The notes below the pieces were generated by a model. The model was not told the origin of the DNA, did no database searches, and was given only the letters and a program-made list of their open reading frames with translations. Below, piece by piece: positions 1-9,800 of a stretch of 64,000 bases of DNA. The translations under genes were made by a program, and so were the position numbers. Each line of letters starts with the position of its first letter. Position 1 is the stretch's first letter. This stretch comes from Dyella sp. AtDHG13 (GTDB lineage: Bacteria > Pseudomonadota > Gammaproteobacteria > Xanthomonadales > Rhodanobacteraceae), in NCBI RefSeq assembly GCF_003201105.1, contig NZ_QICJ01000005.1, positions 1-64,000 of the forward strand, given 5' to 3'.

Positions 1-131
1 GATCAAGGAACCCTTGCCAACCCATCACCGAGCGATAAGCTCGCAACCTTGGACTCTACGAAATAGGTTTTGGCCCTAAGCCCGGGGGCAGGTCACAGGC
101 TGCAGTGTCCGCGAAATTCCTGGGAGGTCTG

Positions 132-160
132 AACGCCGGCCTCAAGCCGGCGCTCGTTTT
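132..160 (+). terminator. Rho-independent terminator-like hairpin
   Basis: CGCCGGC (134-140) pairs with GCCGGCG (146-152) around a 5-nt loop, followed by CTCGTTTT. The T-run lies on the plus strand, so it most likely ends a gene entering from left of the window. It lies just beyond the stop of the minus-strand lipoprotein gene and could serve both directions. Nothing else is recognised in bases 1-175. Confidence 0.5.
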
Positions 161-175
161 ACAGACGAGACAACA

Positions 176-844
176 TCAGCCGCGCAGGCCGATATCGCCC
201 CACAGCTGCTTTGCGCAGCGTTCACCCACAGTGCGAGCCACTTCCTTGACCTTGGAATAGTCCTCGGCCTTCCACTCGTCAAGCGCGCGCTTCTGTTCGC
301 CGTCACCCTGGCAGCGCGACGTGGCGACGACTTTGCCCTGCCCGTCGCGAACCTTGGACGTCACCGTCCAGTGCAGGCGATAGTTGTCCGAACCGAACAT
401 GCTGTCGTAATCGAGCAGCCACAGTTCCTGCTTGATATCCACATGGTAGGCAGCGCTGGTGCGCTCGCCCTGCGCCTTGGCAATGGTCGCCGCCATGGCC
501 AGCGCCGGCGTATCCGCCTGCTCGATGTGCTGGCCGATATCCGTAACGGTCTGCTGCACGACGCTGTTGGTCATGTTCCCCAACTCCATCGCCTGCTGCA
601 TGCCCTGCGGTGTCGCCGACGCCGGACTGGACGCCGCCGCCGACCCGACCACGGAACCGATCACCATGCCGCCGATCGCCTGCCCCTTGGTCTTCAATTG
701 CACCGCCCCGGCCCCGGACACCTGCCCCACCGCAACGCCTTGCTCACGAAACGCAGTGGCCTGATCACCACTCACGCCCACAGGCTGCGTGGCGCAACCA
801 ACCAGGCCAGCGACGAGTACCGGCAGAAGAAAACGTGCCTTCAT
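176..844 (-). CDS. Hypothetical lipoprotein, 222 aa
   Basis: The protein starts with a short hydrophobic signal ending in a lipobox (LVGC, Cys17), so it should be an envelope lipoprotein. Residues about 55-75 (GGMVIGSVVGSAAASS) form a glycine-zipper-like hydrophobic stretch, as in small outer-membrane lipoproteins. The C-terminal half (about 130-222) is a mixed globular domain with two Cys. I do not recognise a named family or a function. It lies downstream of the orphan immunity strip, in the same orientation, with more than 300 bp between them, so co-transcription is uncertain. Codon use looks like the chromosomal background. Confidence 0.7.
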   Translation of the reverse strand: MKARFLLPVLVAGLVGCATQPVGVSGDQATAFREQGVAVGQVSGAGAVQLKTKGQAIGGMVIGSVVGSAAASSPASATPQGMQQAMELGNMTNSVVQQTVTDIGQHIEQADTPALAMAATIAKAQGERTSAAYHVDIKQELWLLDYDSMFGSDNYRLHWTVTSKVRDGQGKVVATSRCQGDGEQKRALDEWKAEDYSKVKEVARTVGERCAKQLWGDIGLRG

Positions 845-1170
845 TGAACTTGCTCCTTGAGTTGATAGTGGCTTCCTTGCGCGAGACGTGGGTCAGGCCG
901 CTATGGCCGGACTGATTGCGACGTCCGAGGCAATGAATGAATGGGTATCGGCGGCCATCGCAGGAACTTGAGCTTCGACAGAATGCCTCGTTTCGGTCAT
1001 CCAAGTTTCAGTTGATGACGGAAGAGGAAAGTCTGACAACAGCTACTCAAACCGTGCAAGCAGGTGCATACCCTTGGGCACATCCCTGATGTTGGACTCA
1101 CGTTCCCATCGTGATAGCCCCAGCTCACGGCGATCATCGATGCGCAACACCAAAGCGTCCCATCACCCTC
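845..1170. other. Intergenic strip with a gene-tail remnant
   Basis: No complete gene is seen. On the minus strand, 1043-1162 holds a 39-codon open stretch that ends at a TAG and is preceded in frame by a TGA (1163-1165). It reads like real protein (it contains the segment ELGLSRWERESNIRDVPKGM) but has no start of its own. The remaining DNA shows no promoter or hairpin I would support. Confidence 0.4.
1043..1162 (-). pseudogene. 39-codon orphan gene tail
   Basis: The frame runs WDALVLRIDDRRELGLSRWE and then on to LLARFE before the stop, and is closed upstream by TGA. The charged, low-repeat composition and normal codons suggest the 3' end of a displaced coding sequence rather than noise. It sits directly behind an orphan immunity gene, where CDI loci often keep fragments of replaced toxin-immunity modules. 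The family is not recognised, and chance openness of high-GC DNA is the alternative. Confidence 0.3.
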
Positions 1171-1518
1171 TTATGCTTGATAGTCCTCATACTCCCAAGC
1201 AAAGACCCTAGAGAGTTTTAGCGCCAGCTCAGACCAACTTTCTCCAGAGACACTCGAGACAAAATCATCGACCTTATTTCGAATGGACGTCAGATCGTAC
1301 TTTGGAACGATCAAGAGATGACGACCCCACATAGGTTCCGCAACTGACTGCTCTAGCCAGGTGGGCGTGCACACAAGCAATGAGAAGTCATCCGCGCCTT
1401 TGGATTCTTCCCGTCCTATGCGCAGACGCAGATTTAAAGCAAAACACGTCATGTCATCCGGGGAGCCAACTTCCAAATCAAAATCATCGCTAGACAGACC
1501 CTTAACCATTGCGCGCAT
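1171..1518 (-). CDS. Imm8-type immunity protein (orphan), about 115 aa
   Basis: The sequence follows the pattern I associate with the Imm8 family of polymorphic-toxin immunity proteins: an acidic N-terminus, FALNLRLRIG, FSLLVCTPTWL, LLIVPKYD and a C-terminal WEYEDY. Such proteins bind and neutralise a cognate toxin in the cytoplasm. I chose the ATG at 1518 because AAGGTGAG lies 4 nt upstream; an ATG at 1542 is in frame but has no ribosome binding site. No toxin gene precedes it: the next gene upstream is the putative cdiI, so this looks like an orphan immunity gene kept downstream of a CDI locus, giving protection against a toxin no longer encoded here. The family call is from memory of motifs, not a search. 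Confidence 0.65.
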   Translation of the reverse strand: MRAMVKGLSSDDFDLEVGSPDDMTCFALNLRLRIGREESKGADDFSLLVCTPTWLEQSVAEPMWGRHLLIVPKYDLTSIRNKVDDFVSSVSGESWSELALKLSRVFAWEYEDYQA

Positions 1519-1542
1519 TGCTCTCACCTTACTGCGTGACAT

Positions 1543-1970
1543 TCAAATGGCCGTTTCCGGCCTTCTCCGAGCATATCGGCCGCACTTCGCTCGACAGCAC
1601 CCTCGTCTAACTGCCCCCACTCACCGGCCAATTCCGCGGCCGCGACGGAATATCTTCAAGGGACTAAAACGCTCTTTACTTCATCAAATATGATCTGCGC
1701 TAGTTGAACGGATAGGAATCAGCGACGTCGGACGTCAGCTCGCCCCAACCTATCTCGGTAGATTGCGAGGTTCTGAGCAGTCGAAATTCCGAACTCGTCG
1801 TCTGTCGATGTGCGGATGAGCCAATATTGCAAGTGGTCTGCCGCACGGCATGGCATCTTCATGGCTTTCTCGGCACTCGTCGCATTGACCGGTCGCCCAC
1901 TCACGAGAGCCATCTCATGCGCACGACCGGTCGATTCCCGTTGTTTTTCGTTTCGCTTTGAAGCTTAGTT
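1543..1970 (-). pseudogene. Degenerate open frame between cdiI and Imm8 gene
   Basis: One minus-strand frame runs from 1964 to about 1545 with only two internal stops (TGA at 1719-1721 and another TGA about 60 nt further on). Its first part could be read as a 64-codon ORF starting at 1913 (MALVSGRPVNATSAEKAMKM...). The frame keeps plausible protein composition across both stops (DEVKSVLVP, then GEWGQLDEGAVERSAADM). It may be the decayed remnant of the toxin C-terminus that once preceded the Imm8 gene, but chance openness cannot be excluded. No family is recognised. The DNA is visibly more A+T-rich than the chromosome around it. Confidence 0.35.
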
Positions 1971-2609
1971 CTATGGACCGGGCACAACGGGAATTATCGG
2001 CGCACTAGCCCAGGGGACGCCGTGTGCCTCGCATAGGCCTTCTATTTCCTCAATAAAGTCAGGGTTCAATACAGTGATGTCTTTACCCTTAACCCAACCC
2101 GCGTCGCGAGAGACGCGTGCACATTCAAAATAGTGGTCAGCCTTTTGACGCTGTTCTGCTTGTTTGGCGACATAAGCCGGGTAATCCTTTGGATGCCCAA
2201 GTACATACAAACAACTCTGAGCTATGGCATCAGCTTCGTCGGCATCGAGCAGCCCATAGTGAGCGACGCGCAATCGAAAATGACTCGTGCAATATAAATA
2301 CGACCCGAGCCATATCAACTGGGCACCGGCATCTCCCGGAAACTTAAAAGGGTCCACCATCGCCATTTCTCGCGTGGCCGCCTGAAGACCTTCGGCCATG
2401 ACAAAGTCCGTGAGTGCAGGATTGATCTCCAAAACACCACTAACCACGCATCGATGGATCATATCTACTGCAAGCTGCCATCGCGCAATCGTGTCATCTG
2501 GACAGCTCTCGATTCGACCTGATGAAAATGCAAGAGCAGACATATCGTCAGTCGACATCATGGCGATACGCCCCTGCAGCCAAATCGCTACGTCTTCCGG
2601 CAATTTCAT
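1971..2609 (-). CDS. cdiI: Putative CdiA-cognate immunity protein, 212 aa
   Basis: The assignment rests on position. The ATG at 2609 overlaps the cdiA stop in an ATGA junction, and a strong Shine-Dalgarno (AGGAGGA) lies inside the last cdiA codons, so translation is coupled to the toxin. The protein is soluble and acidic, with no signal peptide and no transmembrane segment, as expected for a cytosolic toxin-binding protein. Residues about 60-125 look helical, with a Trp/Tyr-rich segment (IWLGSYLYCTSHFRL). I recognise no named immunity family. In CDI systems this protein protects the producer and its siblings from the toxin tip of CdiA. The base composition is lower in GC than neighbouring housekeeping genes, as is usual for exchangeable toxin-immunity modules. 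Confidence 0.7.
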   Translation of the reverse strand: MKLPEDVAIWLQGRIAMMSTDDMSALAFSSGRIESCPDDTIARWQLAVDMIHRCVVSGVLEINPALTDFVMAEGLQAATREMAMVDPFKFPGDAGAQLIWLGSYLYCTSHFRLRVAHYGLLDADEADAIAQSCLYVLGHPKDYPAYVAKQAEQRQKADHYFECARVSRDAGWVKGKDITVLNPDFIEEIEGLCEAHGVPWASAPIIPVVPGP

Positions 2610-3865
2610 GGGCGTCCTCCTACGTCGGCAGCACCAGTCTGCGGAAATTTCAGTTTGAGCTGCTTTTCACCATTATTCACAGATTGGAATCTCGGATTGT
2701 TGATTTCAACGGTCGCAGTTGTACCAAGCGTCTGTGTCGCCATCCCTTCCGGCCTATAAATAATCGTTGTTCCGTCCTCCCGCGTTGCCATCCAACACCC
2801 CTGGCAATTGCCCTTATTTAGTCGCGTAGAACCTGCCAGGTACTCTGCTTGCGTGGGCTCCCTACCGAGCAGTTGAACGGCAAAATCATTAGCTGTCGCA
2901 CTTGGAGCCAAGCTAGCCTGCATGACGCGAGGCTGCCCTGCCGTCCCAAGCCCTGGCAGCGTTCCCGCTTCCAGTTGCCGGACATATTGTGTGTTGAGCA
3001 CACTACCTGGCGCCTTGCCTTCCAGCAGCGGCCCCATCGGATTCTGGCCAATACGCTGCAGAGCATCTATTTCGTCAGCGACGTTGTTGCTCTGCCCCTC
3101 GCCGGATCCAACGATGGTAGCTTTGGACGCGCGCCCCAAGGGGCTCCACAGTGCCTCGCTCAGACTCGATACCTGGCCCAATTCGCGGGCCGCCTGGCCA
3201 AGCCCAACAAGTCCGCCCACTGCTTGCAGTCCGCCCAAGACGTAGTTTCCTTGCTGGACTTGATCTGCACCTTCATAGGTGTTGTAGCCCATGTAAAGGG
3301 TGTTGAGCGCCGGAGAGAGAGAGGCAAATCCACCAAGAGCGCCTGCAGCGGCAATTTTTCCGTTGAACTTCAGGAAGTCCAACGAGTCCTGCCTCATCCA
3401 GCTTTCCATCTGAACATCGAAATTCTGGCCTTGCGGTCTCCCGGAGTTGTAGTCGGCTTGAGCAAGCCCCCAATACTGACTAAGACTGTAGCCCGTTGCT
3501 GGCATGATGGCTTCTATTCCGCCATTGTTATCCTGATTCAGCCGCATGTAGAGCGCATAAGCATTTATCGTTGGGTTGGCACGCTCGTCTTTCGTTGCCT
3601 GCGATAGATTGTAATAAGTGCCGCCGATGTACTCGCCGAAGTTGTCATTCTGGATGAACGCCCTGGCGGTGGCATCAATCGGGGCGCCATTGAACTTCGC
3701 ATCGAAGGTGTCGTCCTGCATTCGTTGCGCCGTTTGAAGCAATGTCTGCATCGCATTGTCAGTAGCAGCTTTTTGATCCTCCGGACTCAATGCACCAAGA
3801 TTGCAACCACACTGTTGCTCAGCAAATTTCTCGGCCTCGGACTGGAGATGCTGCACATAATCAGG
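2606..3865 (-). other. CdiA C-terminal toxin-delivery region (about residues 4136-4554)
   Basis: After the conserved pretoxin block ending near ALQGEQFNRQLHPDY the sequence becomes strain-specific. A hydrophobic glycine-rich stretch (about residues 4330-4400, IAAAGALGGFASL, YVLGGLQAVGGLVGLGQAA) resembles the membrane-interacting entry segment of polymorphic toxins. The last 70 residues are compact and hydrophilic (NKGNCQGCWMATREDGTTII, then a lysine-rich LKLKFP end) and are the likely catalytic tip. I do not recognise the toxin class. The DNA is less GC-rich here than in the repeat body. Confidence 0.5.
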
Positions 3866-6800
3866 GTGCAACTGCCGATTGAACTGCTCGCCCTGCAGCG
3901 CCGTCGACGCCCCCGCGCCACCACCTACAACACCACCAATCGCAGCGCTCGCCAGCCCCAGCAAGCTCTTACCCTCTTCGGATGTCGCACTGATCTTGTA
4001 GTTATCCCACAACCAGTCGCCCATCGCCTTGCTGGCGGCCTCACTTGCCGCCGCGCCCGCCGCAGCCTGCGCAACATTCCCTCCGCTAAGGGCTGCCGTA
4101 CCTGCACCCACGAGTCCATGCAGGATCACCTTGTTGGCACCGCCGTCCTGCCAAGACTTTTGCTCTTGTTCCGTGGTCGCGTGGTTCGCCATGTAGGCGG
4201 AAATGTCGCCGACCGCCGTCATGCCTACCTGCCCGGCAAGCGCAGCGATCTGTTGGTTCTCCGCGATCTTCTTCTGATCGAAGATCTGCTTGAGCCCTTG
4301 TGCGTTGATATCGGGGTTGCGGTCCAGCCCACTCAGGTCGGTGTTGCCGTTGCGGGTGATGATGGTGCCATCGGCTATACCGGCCTTTGTGGTGCTGCTT
4401 GCACTACCGGTTTGCGGCATCGCAAGGCCAGCCAAACCGGCCATGCCCATGGGCCCACCCGTGCCAACGCCGAAACTGCTGGCGCTGTATTCGGCATGAT
4501 TTTCGATGTTGCTGAAAGTCAGGCTGCCGGTGTCCAGCAGGTTCCTGCTTGCATCGGCGGTACTCGCGATGACGCCGCCCTTCAGGTCGGTGTTGCCGTT
4601 GACGTGGATGTTGAAGCCACCATCGCCTGCCGCGATGCCGCTGACGGTGGTGACGCTGGCGTAGTGGCTGTCGGTGTTGCTCTGGTTGTAGCTGCCTGAC
4701 ATGCCACTGCCAGTAGCCACCGTAACGCCGATCTGCTGCTGCTTGCTATGGAAGTCGTCAGTGTCCTGCTCGCTGGCGATATTGAGGTTGCCGCCAATAT
4801 TGGCGAGCACGGTCTCACCCTTGGCTTGAGCGCCCTGAATGGTGGTGTCGCCTCCGCTCGTAATGCTCAGCCCATGGGTGGCATTGATGGTGGTCGTGGC
4901 ATGGGTCGTGCCGTTGCCGTGGCCGTCGCCCTTTCCGGCGCTGACGCTGGCGTACCAGCCGGTGGTCGCACCCACGCTGAAACCGACTTCGCCCCCAGCA
5001 TTCTTGTTACTGCTCTTGTCGGTATGCTGCTCCGCCTGGCTCAGCAGATTCAGATTGTTGGCCGCAGTCAGTGCCACGTTGTCGCCGCTGATCTTGCTGC
5101 CAATGACGTTGAGGTCGCCGCCGGTTGCGGCAATCACCACGTTGCCGTTGCTGCGGATGGTGCTTCCGTAGGCCGTTTCGTCATGCGTGCTGGAGGTCGC
5201 CGTAGCGCTGCTCGCACCAATGCCGATGCGCAGGCTGACACCAGCACTGCTGGCATTGCCCTGGGCCGCCTGCCCCATGGCCTCGGCACCGGTCTGCCCG
5301 CCCAGGCCCATCATATTGCCCGCACCCGGAGAGAAGAGCGCCTCGGCACCCTGGGCTGCGTACAATGCCTTCAGGCGCGAGTCGTCGCTCTTACTTGCTC
5401 CCTTGGCCGCGTGATAGACGGCTTGCGCCGCGGTTACGGCGCCGCCTGTGAGGCCAAGCGTGATGCCGGCACTGCTCTGCTTGTACGTCTGCGACGTATC
5501 CGTCGTACCCACCGCCGCGTCGATCGTGACGTTCTTGCCCACGATGGCGGTGCCGGTGTCGCTGAGCACGTTGGCGTCGGTGAGGTGGACGGTGTTGCCG
5601 GCGGTCATGGTGACGCTACCGCCGAGGCTGCCCACAGTGGTGCCGGTGGGCGTGGTTTGCGTGAGCGTGGCGTCCTGGCTCTGCTTGGCTTCGCCGAGCA
5701 TGATGCCGACGCCGGCACCCATCAGGCCGGACTTGGTCTTGCTGGTGCCGTGTTCTTCGGTATGGACGTCGTTGGCGGTGTTGAGCGTGAGGTTGTTGCC
5801 CGCGGCCATGACGATGTCGTGGTCGGCGGCGATCTGCGCGGCGGTGGCCGTCAAATCGTGGCCGGCCGCCATGGAGACGCTGTCGCCGCTGATGGTGGTG
5901 CCCATGGCGAGGCTGTCGCTCACGCTGTCGTGCGTGCGCTTGGTGGTACTGGACAGCAGACCGCTGTCGGTGGTCTTGGTGTCGGTGACGGTGCTGTGGT
6001 TTTCCTGCGCGGTGTTCAGCGTCAGGTCGTGGCCCGCCATGAGGCCGATGCCGCCGTTGGTGGAGCTGATGGTGGCGGCGGTGGCGGTAAGGTCGTTCTT
6101 GGCGACAATGCTGACGCCATTGGCACCGCTCAACGTGCTGCCGCGCACGGTCTCGTCGATGCTCCGCGTGGCGCTGACCGTGCTGCCTGCCGCGGTCTTG
6201 CTGTAGTTGGATTGACTGTCCGTCACGGCGTTGAGCGTGATGTCGTGACCGGCGCTCAGCCCCAGCTGGTTGCCTGCCTTCAGCTGCGCGCCCACGCTGG
6301 TAAGGTCGTTGCCGGCGACCAGGGCAAGGTTGCCGCCTGCAGTGATATCAGTAACGGCGTGCGTGGTGTTTTCCTGGCCGTTGGACGCACCACCGGTGCG
6401 AGTGGTGTGCACGGTGGCATCGAGGTTGAGGTTGTTGCCGGCCACCAGCTGGGCGTTGCCCACGGCGGAGATGTGGCTTGCCGAGGCGGTCAGGTCGTGG
6501 CCGGCCACCATGGCGAGGTTGCCGCCCGATTGCACGGGTGCGCTGCCCACGGTGAGGTCGCGGCCTGCCGCAAGCGCCATGTCGCCGGTGCTGGTGATGG
6601 CGCCGGTGCTGACCAGATCCCGCCCTGCCTGCACGCTGACAGTGCCACCCTTGATGGCACCGCTGTTGATGGTGTCGTTGCGCGTGGCGATGGCGAGTTG
6701 CTGGCCGCCATTGAGCGTGCCGTGGTTGATCAGCGTGTCGGCATTGATCACAGTGCTCTGCGTGCCGGTGATGGTGCCGTCGTTGCGCACGGTGCCGCCG

Positions 6801-9800
6801 GACTGGATGTTTACCGTGTCGCCAGCGAGCAGTGCGCCATCGTTCTGCAGGCGTTCGGCGGTGGCCTTGGACAGGTACACCACCGGCACCAGCACATGCT
6901 GGCCATCCACCACCTGATCCACCAGCCACACGATGTCCGACTGCAGCGAGCTGATCTGCGAACTGGTGAGCGGCGCGCCCAGGCTCAGGCCCAGGCGTTC
7001 GGCTTCGCTGGCGGCGCCGTTCATCAGCGCGGTGTACTGCGCCATGGGGTCGCCGCCGTTCAAGGTGCGGCGACCGGTGAGTTGCAGCAACTGATCAAGC
7101 ACCAGTTGCTGTTCGTAATAGCCATCGCCCAACCGCTTCTGCGTGTTGCTGGGGTCGTCGCCCAGTGCTTTCAGCAGATAGTCGGAACTGGTGGATGCGC
7201 CCTTGGCGAAACGCGGCGCGGTGCTCACCAGGAAAGGTGCGCTGGGGTCGCCGTTCTGCGCATACATGGCGTTGGAAGGCGGCACGTAACCGGGCAAGGC
7301 CTGTTCGGATGAGCCCACCGATTGCGCACCGACGCCCTTGGCGCCGCCGGCATCGCCAACCTTGCCGCCATCCGCGCGTGCCACGCTGCCGGCATTGCCC
7401 ACACCCTGACCCTGGGAAGCGTTGACGCGGCTGGTCTCCGTGATCAGCTGGCCTTGCGCGCCGTTGACGCGGCCGATGTCGCCGACCGCCTGGCCTTGCG
7501 CATCGTCCACGCCGCCCGCACCGGAAACCGCCTGCCCTTGCGTGCCATTGACGCGCCCCGTGCCCGCGACGGCGCTGCCGTGCGCGTTGTCGACACTGCC
7601 CGCGTTGCCGGCGCGCGCGGAACTGGCGCTGCGTAACGCCACGCCACCGGGGCCGGTGAGATCGCCCGCGTTGATGGCGCCACCGCCACCCTTGGCGCCC
7701 ACCACCGTGTTGGTGACGTTGCCGCCGATGGAAAGATTGCCGCCCGCCGTGATGGTGGCACTCAGCCCCTGGCCCACGTCGTAGGTGACCCAGCTCGGCA
7801 CGTTGCCCGGCGCGAGCAGCACGGACTGGCTGCCGCTGGAGGTGTCGTAGGTCCACCAGTCGCCATCGAGCCAGGTGCGCGGGCTGTTGATCAGGTACTG
7901 CGACTGCGTCTGGTAGTTGGTGGTGGTGGTGACCTGGCCGCTGGGCATCCAGGCGATGTTCTGCACGCTGGCCCAGCCGTCGCCGCCACCGCTGCCGTTG
8001 ATGGTCAGGTTGCGCGTAGCGGCGATGGTGGACGCGCTGTTGCGGATGTTGCCGTTGAGCACCATGTCGCCGCCGGACTCGATGCGGCTGTCCGCGCTGG
8101 CGCTGGTGATCACAGTGACCTGCGTGAGCGTGCTGGTGGTCACCGACTGGAACACCACCGGCGACCCACGACCCTGCGGATAACCAATGCAACGCAGCGA
8201 CGAGTAGTTATGGCTATCGCAATACGCCTTGGCCTTGGCCTGCCCGGCCGCGTCCACCACCTGATCCGCGCCGACGGCCGGCGGCCTGTGGTTGGGATCG
8301 CTGTCGCTGTATAGGAATTGCGCCACGGTGGCGCTACCACTGTTGGCGGCCTGCTCGTCCGCGCTCAGCACATAGGTGGCGGTGTTGATGACGCGGCGGC
8401 GGTTGTCGAGCTGGTCCGCATCGATGGAGACGTTGCCCTGTCCCTGGATGCGGCCGGACACATTGTTCAACGCGGCGACGCGCGTGCCATCCCAGCGACC
8501 GGCGATGTTGAGGTTGCCGCCACTGAAGATATCGCCGTCCAGATTGTCCAGGCGCTGCGCGATGCGCAGATCCATACCATTGGCCGCACCGATAAAACCC
8601 TCGCCGTAATCCACGGCGGCCATGGCCGTGCCCAGGTCGCGGCCATTGGTGAGCGTGTTGGCGTTGATACGCACGTTGTCACCGACGATGTTGCCTGTGT
8701 TGGTGACGTCGCTGGCGGTGAGGGTGAGCGTGTCGGCCTCGATACGCCCGCCGCGCTGGTTGTCGATCAGGCCGCTGGTGTTGATGTTGGCGCTGGCGCC
8801 GCCGTTGCCCGCACTGGCGTTGATGCTGCCCTGGTTGATCAGGTTGGCAGCGGTGATGTCCAGCTCGCCCTGCGTCTGCAGGGCGCCCTGATTGGTGAGC
8901 GTGCCACCCACGGTGAGGCTGAGCACGCCATCGCTCTCGAATCGCTGGCCGGCGGCATACGTATAGTCGCCATTGATATGCGCATCGAGCAGCTGCGAGC
9001 CGTAGAGGCGGCCGACGCCATTGATGGCGGACACCTGCGCGTGTAACGCACCGGCGTCGATCTCGCCGCCGTTGAGGTTCAACGTAGTCGTGTTGAGCCA
9101 GAGCGTGCCGGCCTGGATATGGCCGCTATTGGCGTTGGTGATGCTGGACAGCGTGGTCCACGCCGTGCCGCCCGCGCCGAACTGACCGCCGGAGTTGTCG
9201 AGCCAGGCGTTGCCGTTCTGGTAGCTGAGATCGCCGGTGGCATAGACCGTGCCGCCGATATTGTTGAGTGCGCCGACGCTATCCAGATTCACATTGCGCT
9301 GCGCGACCAGCTTGCCGCCACTGCTGTTGTCGATGCTCGATGCGTGAACGTTGGTGTCGCCGCCACGATTGCCGATGGAGCCGCCGCGATTGTCGATGCC
9401 ACTGCCCGATGTCACCTGCAGCGTCGCATTGGGGTTGCCCGCATTGCCCGCGAGCAGCTGGCCGCCAACATTGGACACGCTTGCCGCGCTTACCGTGGCG
9501 GCGCCGGTGGCATCCACCGCACCGCCGCTGTTGTCGAAGCTTCCGTTGGCCGTGAGGGCCAACGCACCGCTGGTCTGCAGTTGGCCGCCGCTGCGGTTGA
9601 ACAGATTGCCGTAACTGGTGAGCGTGAAATCGTGGCGGGCATACGCCGTGCCGCCGCTGTTGTCGAAGGAACCGGCCTGGATATTTGCAACGCCTTCCGC
9701 GCCGATCAATCCGTGCGCGGTGTTGCCGAGTGCGCCATTCACGGTGAGCGACAGCGCTCCCGCGTCGCCGCGTTGGATCAGCTGGCCGCCGGTGTTGTCG

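Noticed and set aside
4748-7312. Long open frame on the plus strand opposite cdiA (854 codons); also 11270-13852 (860 codons)
   Set aside because: Antisense openness from the GC-rich, repetitive cdiA codons; composition (Arg/Ala/His/Val) is not protein-like and cdiA itself is clear.
7315-7620. CRISPR-like array
   Set aside because: The 42-bp period is in frame, encodes degenerate 14-residue units and has no alternating unique spacers.
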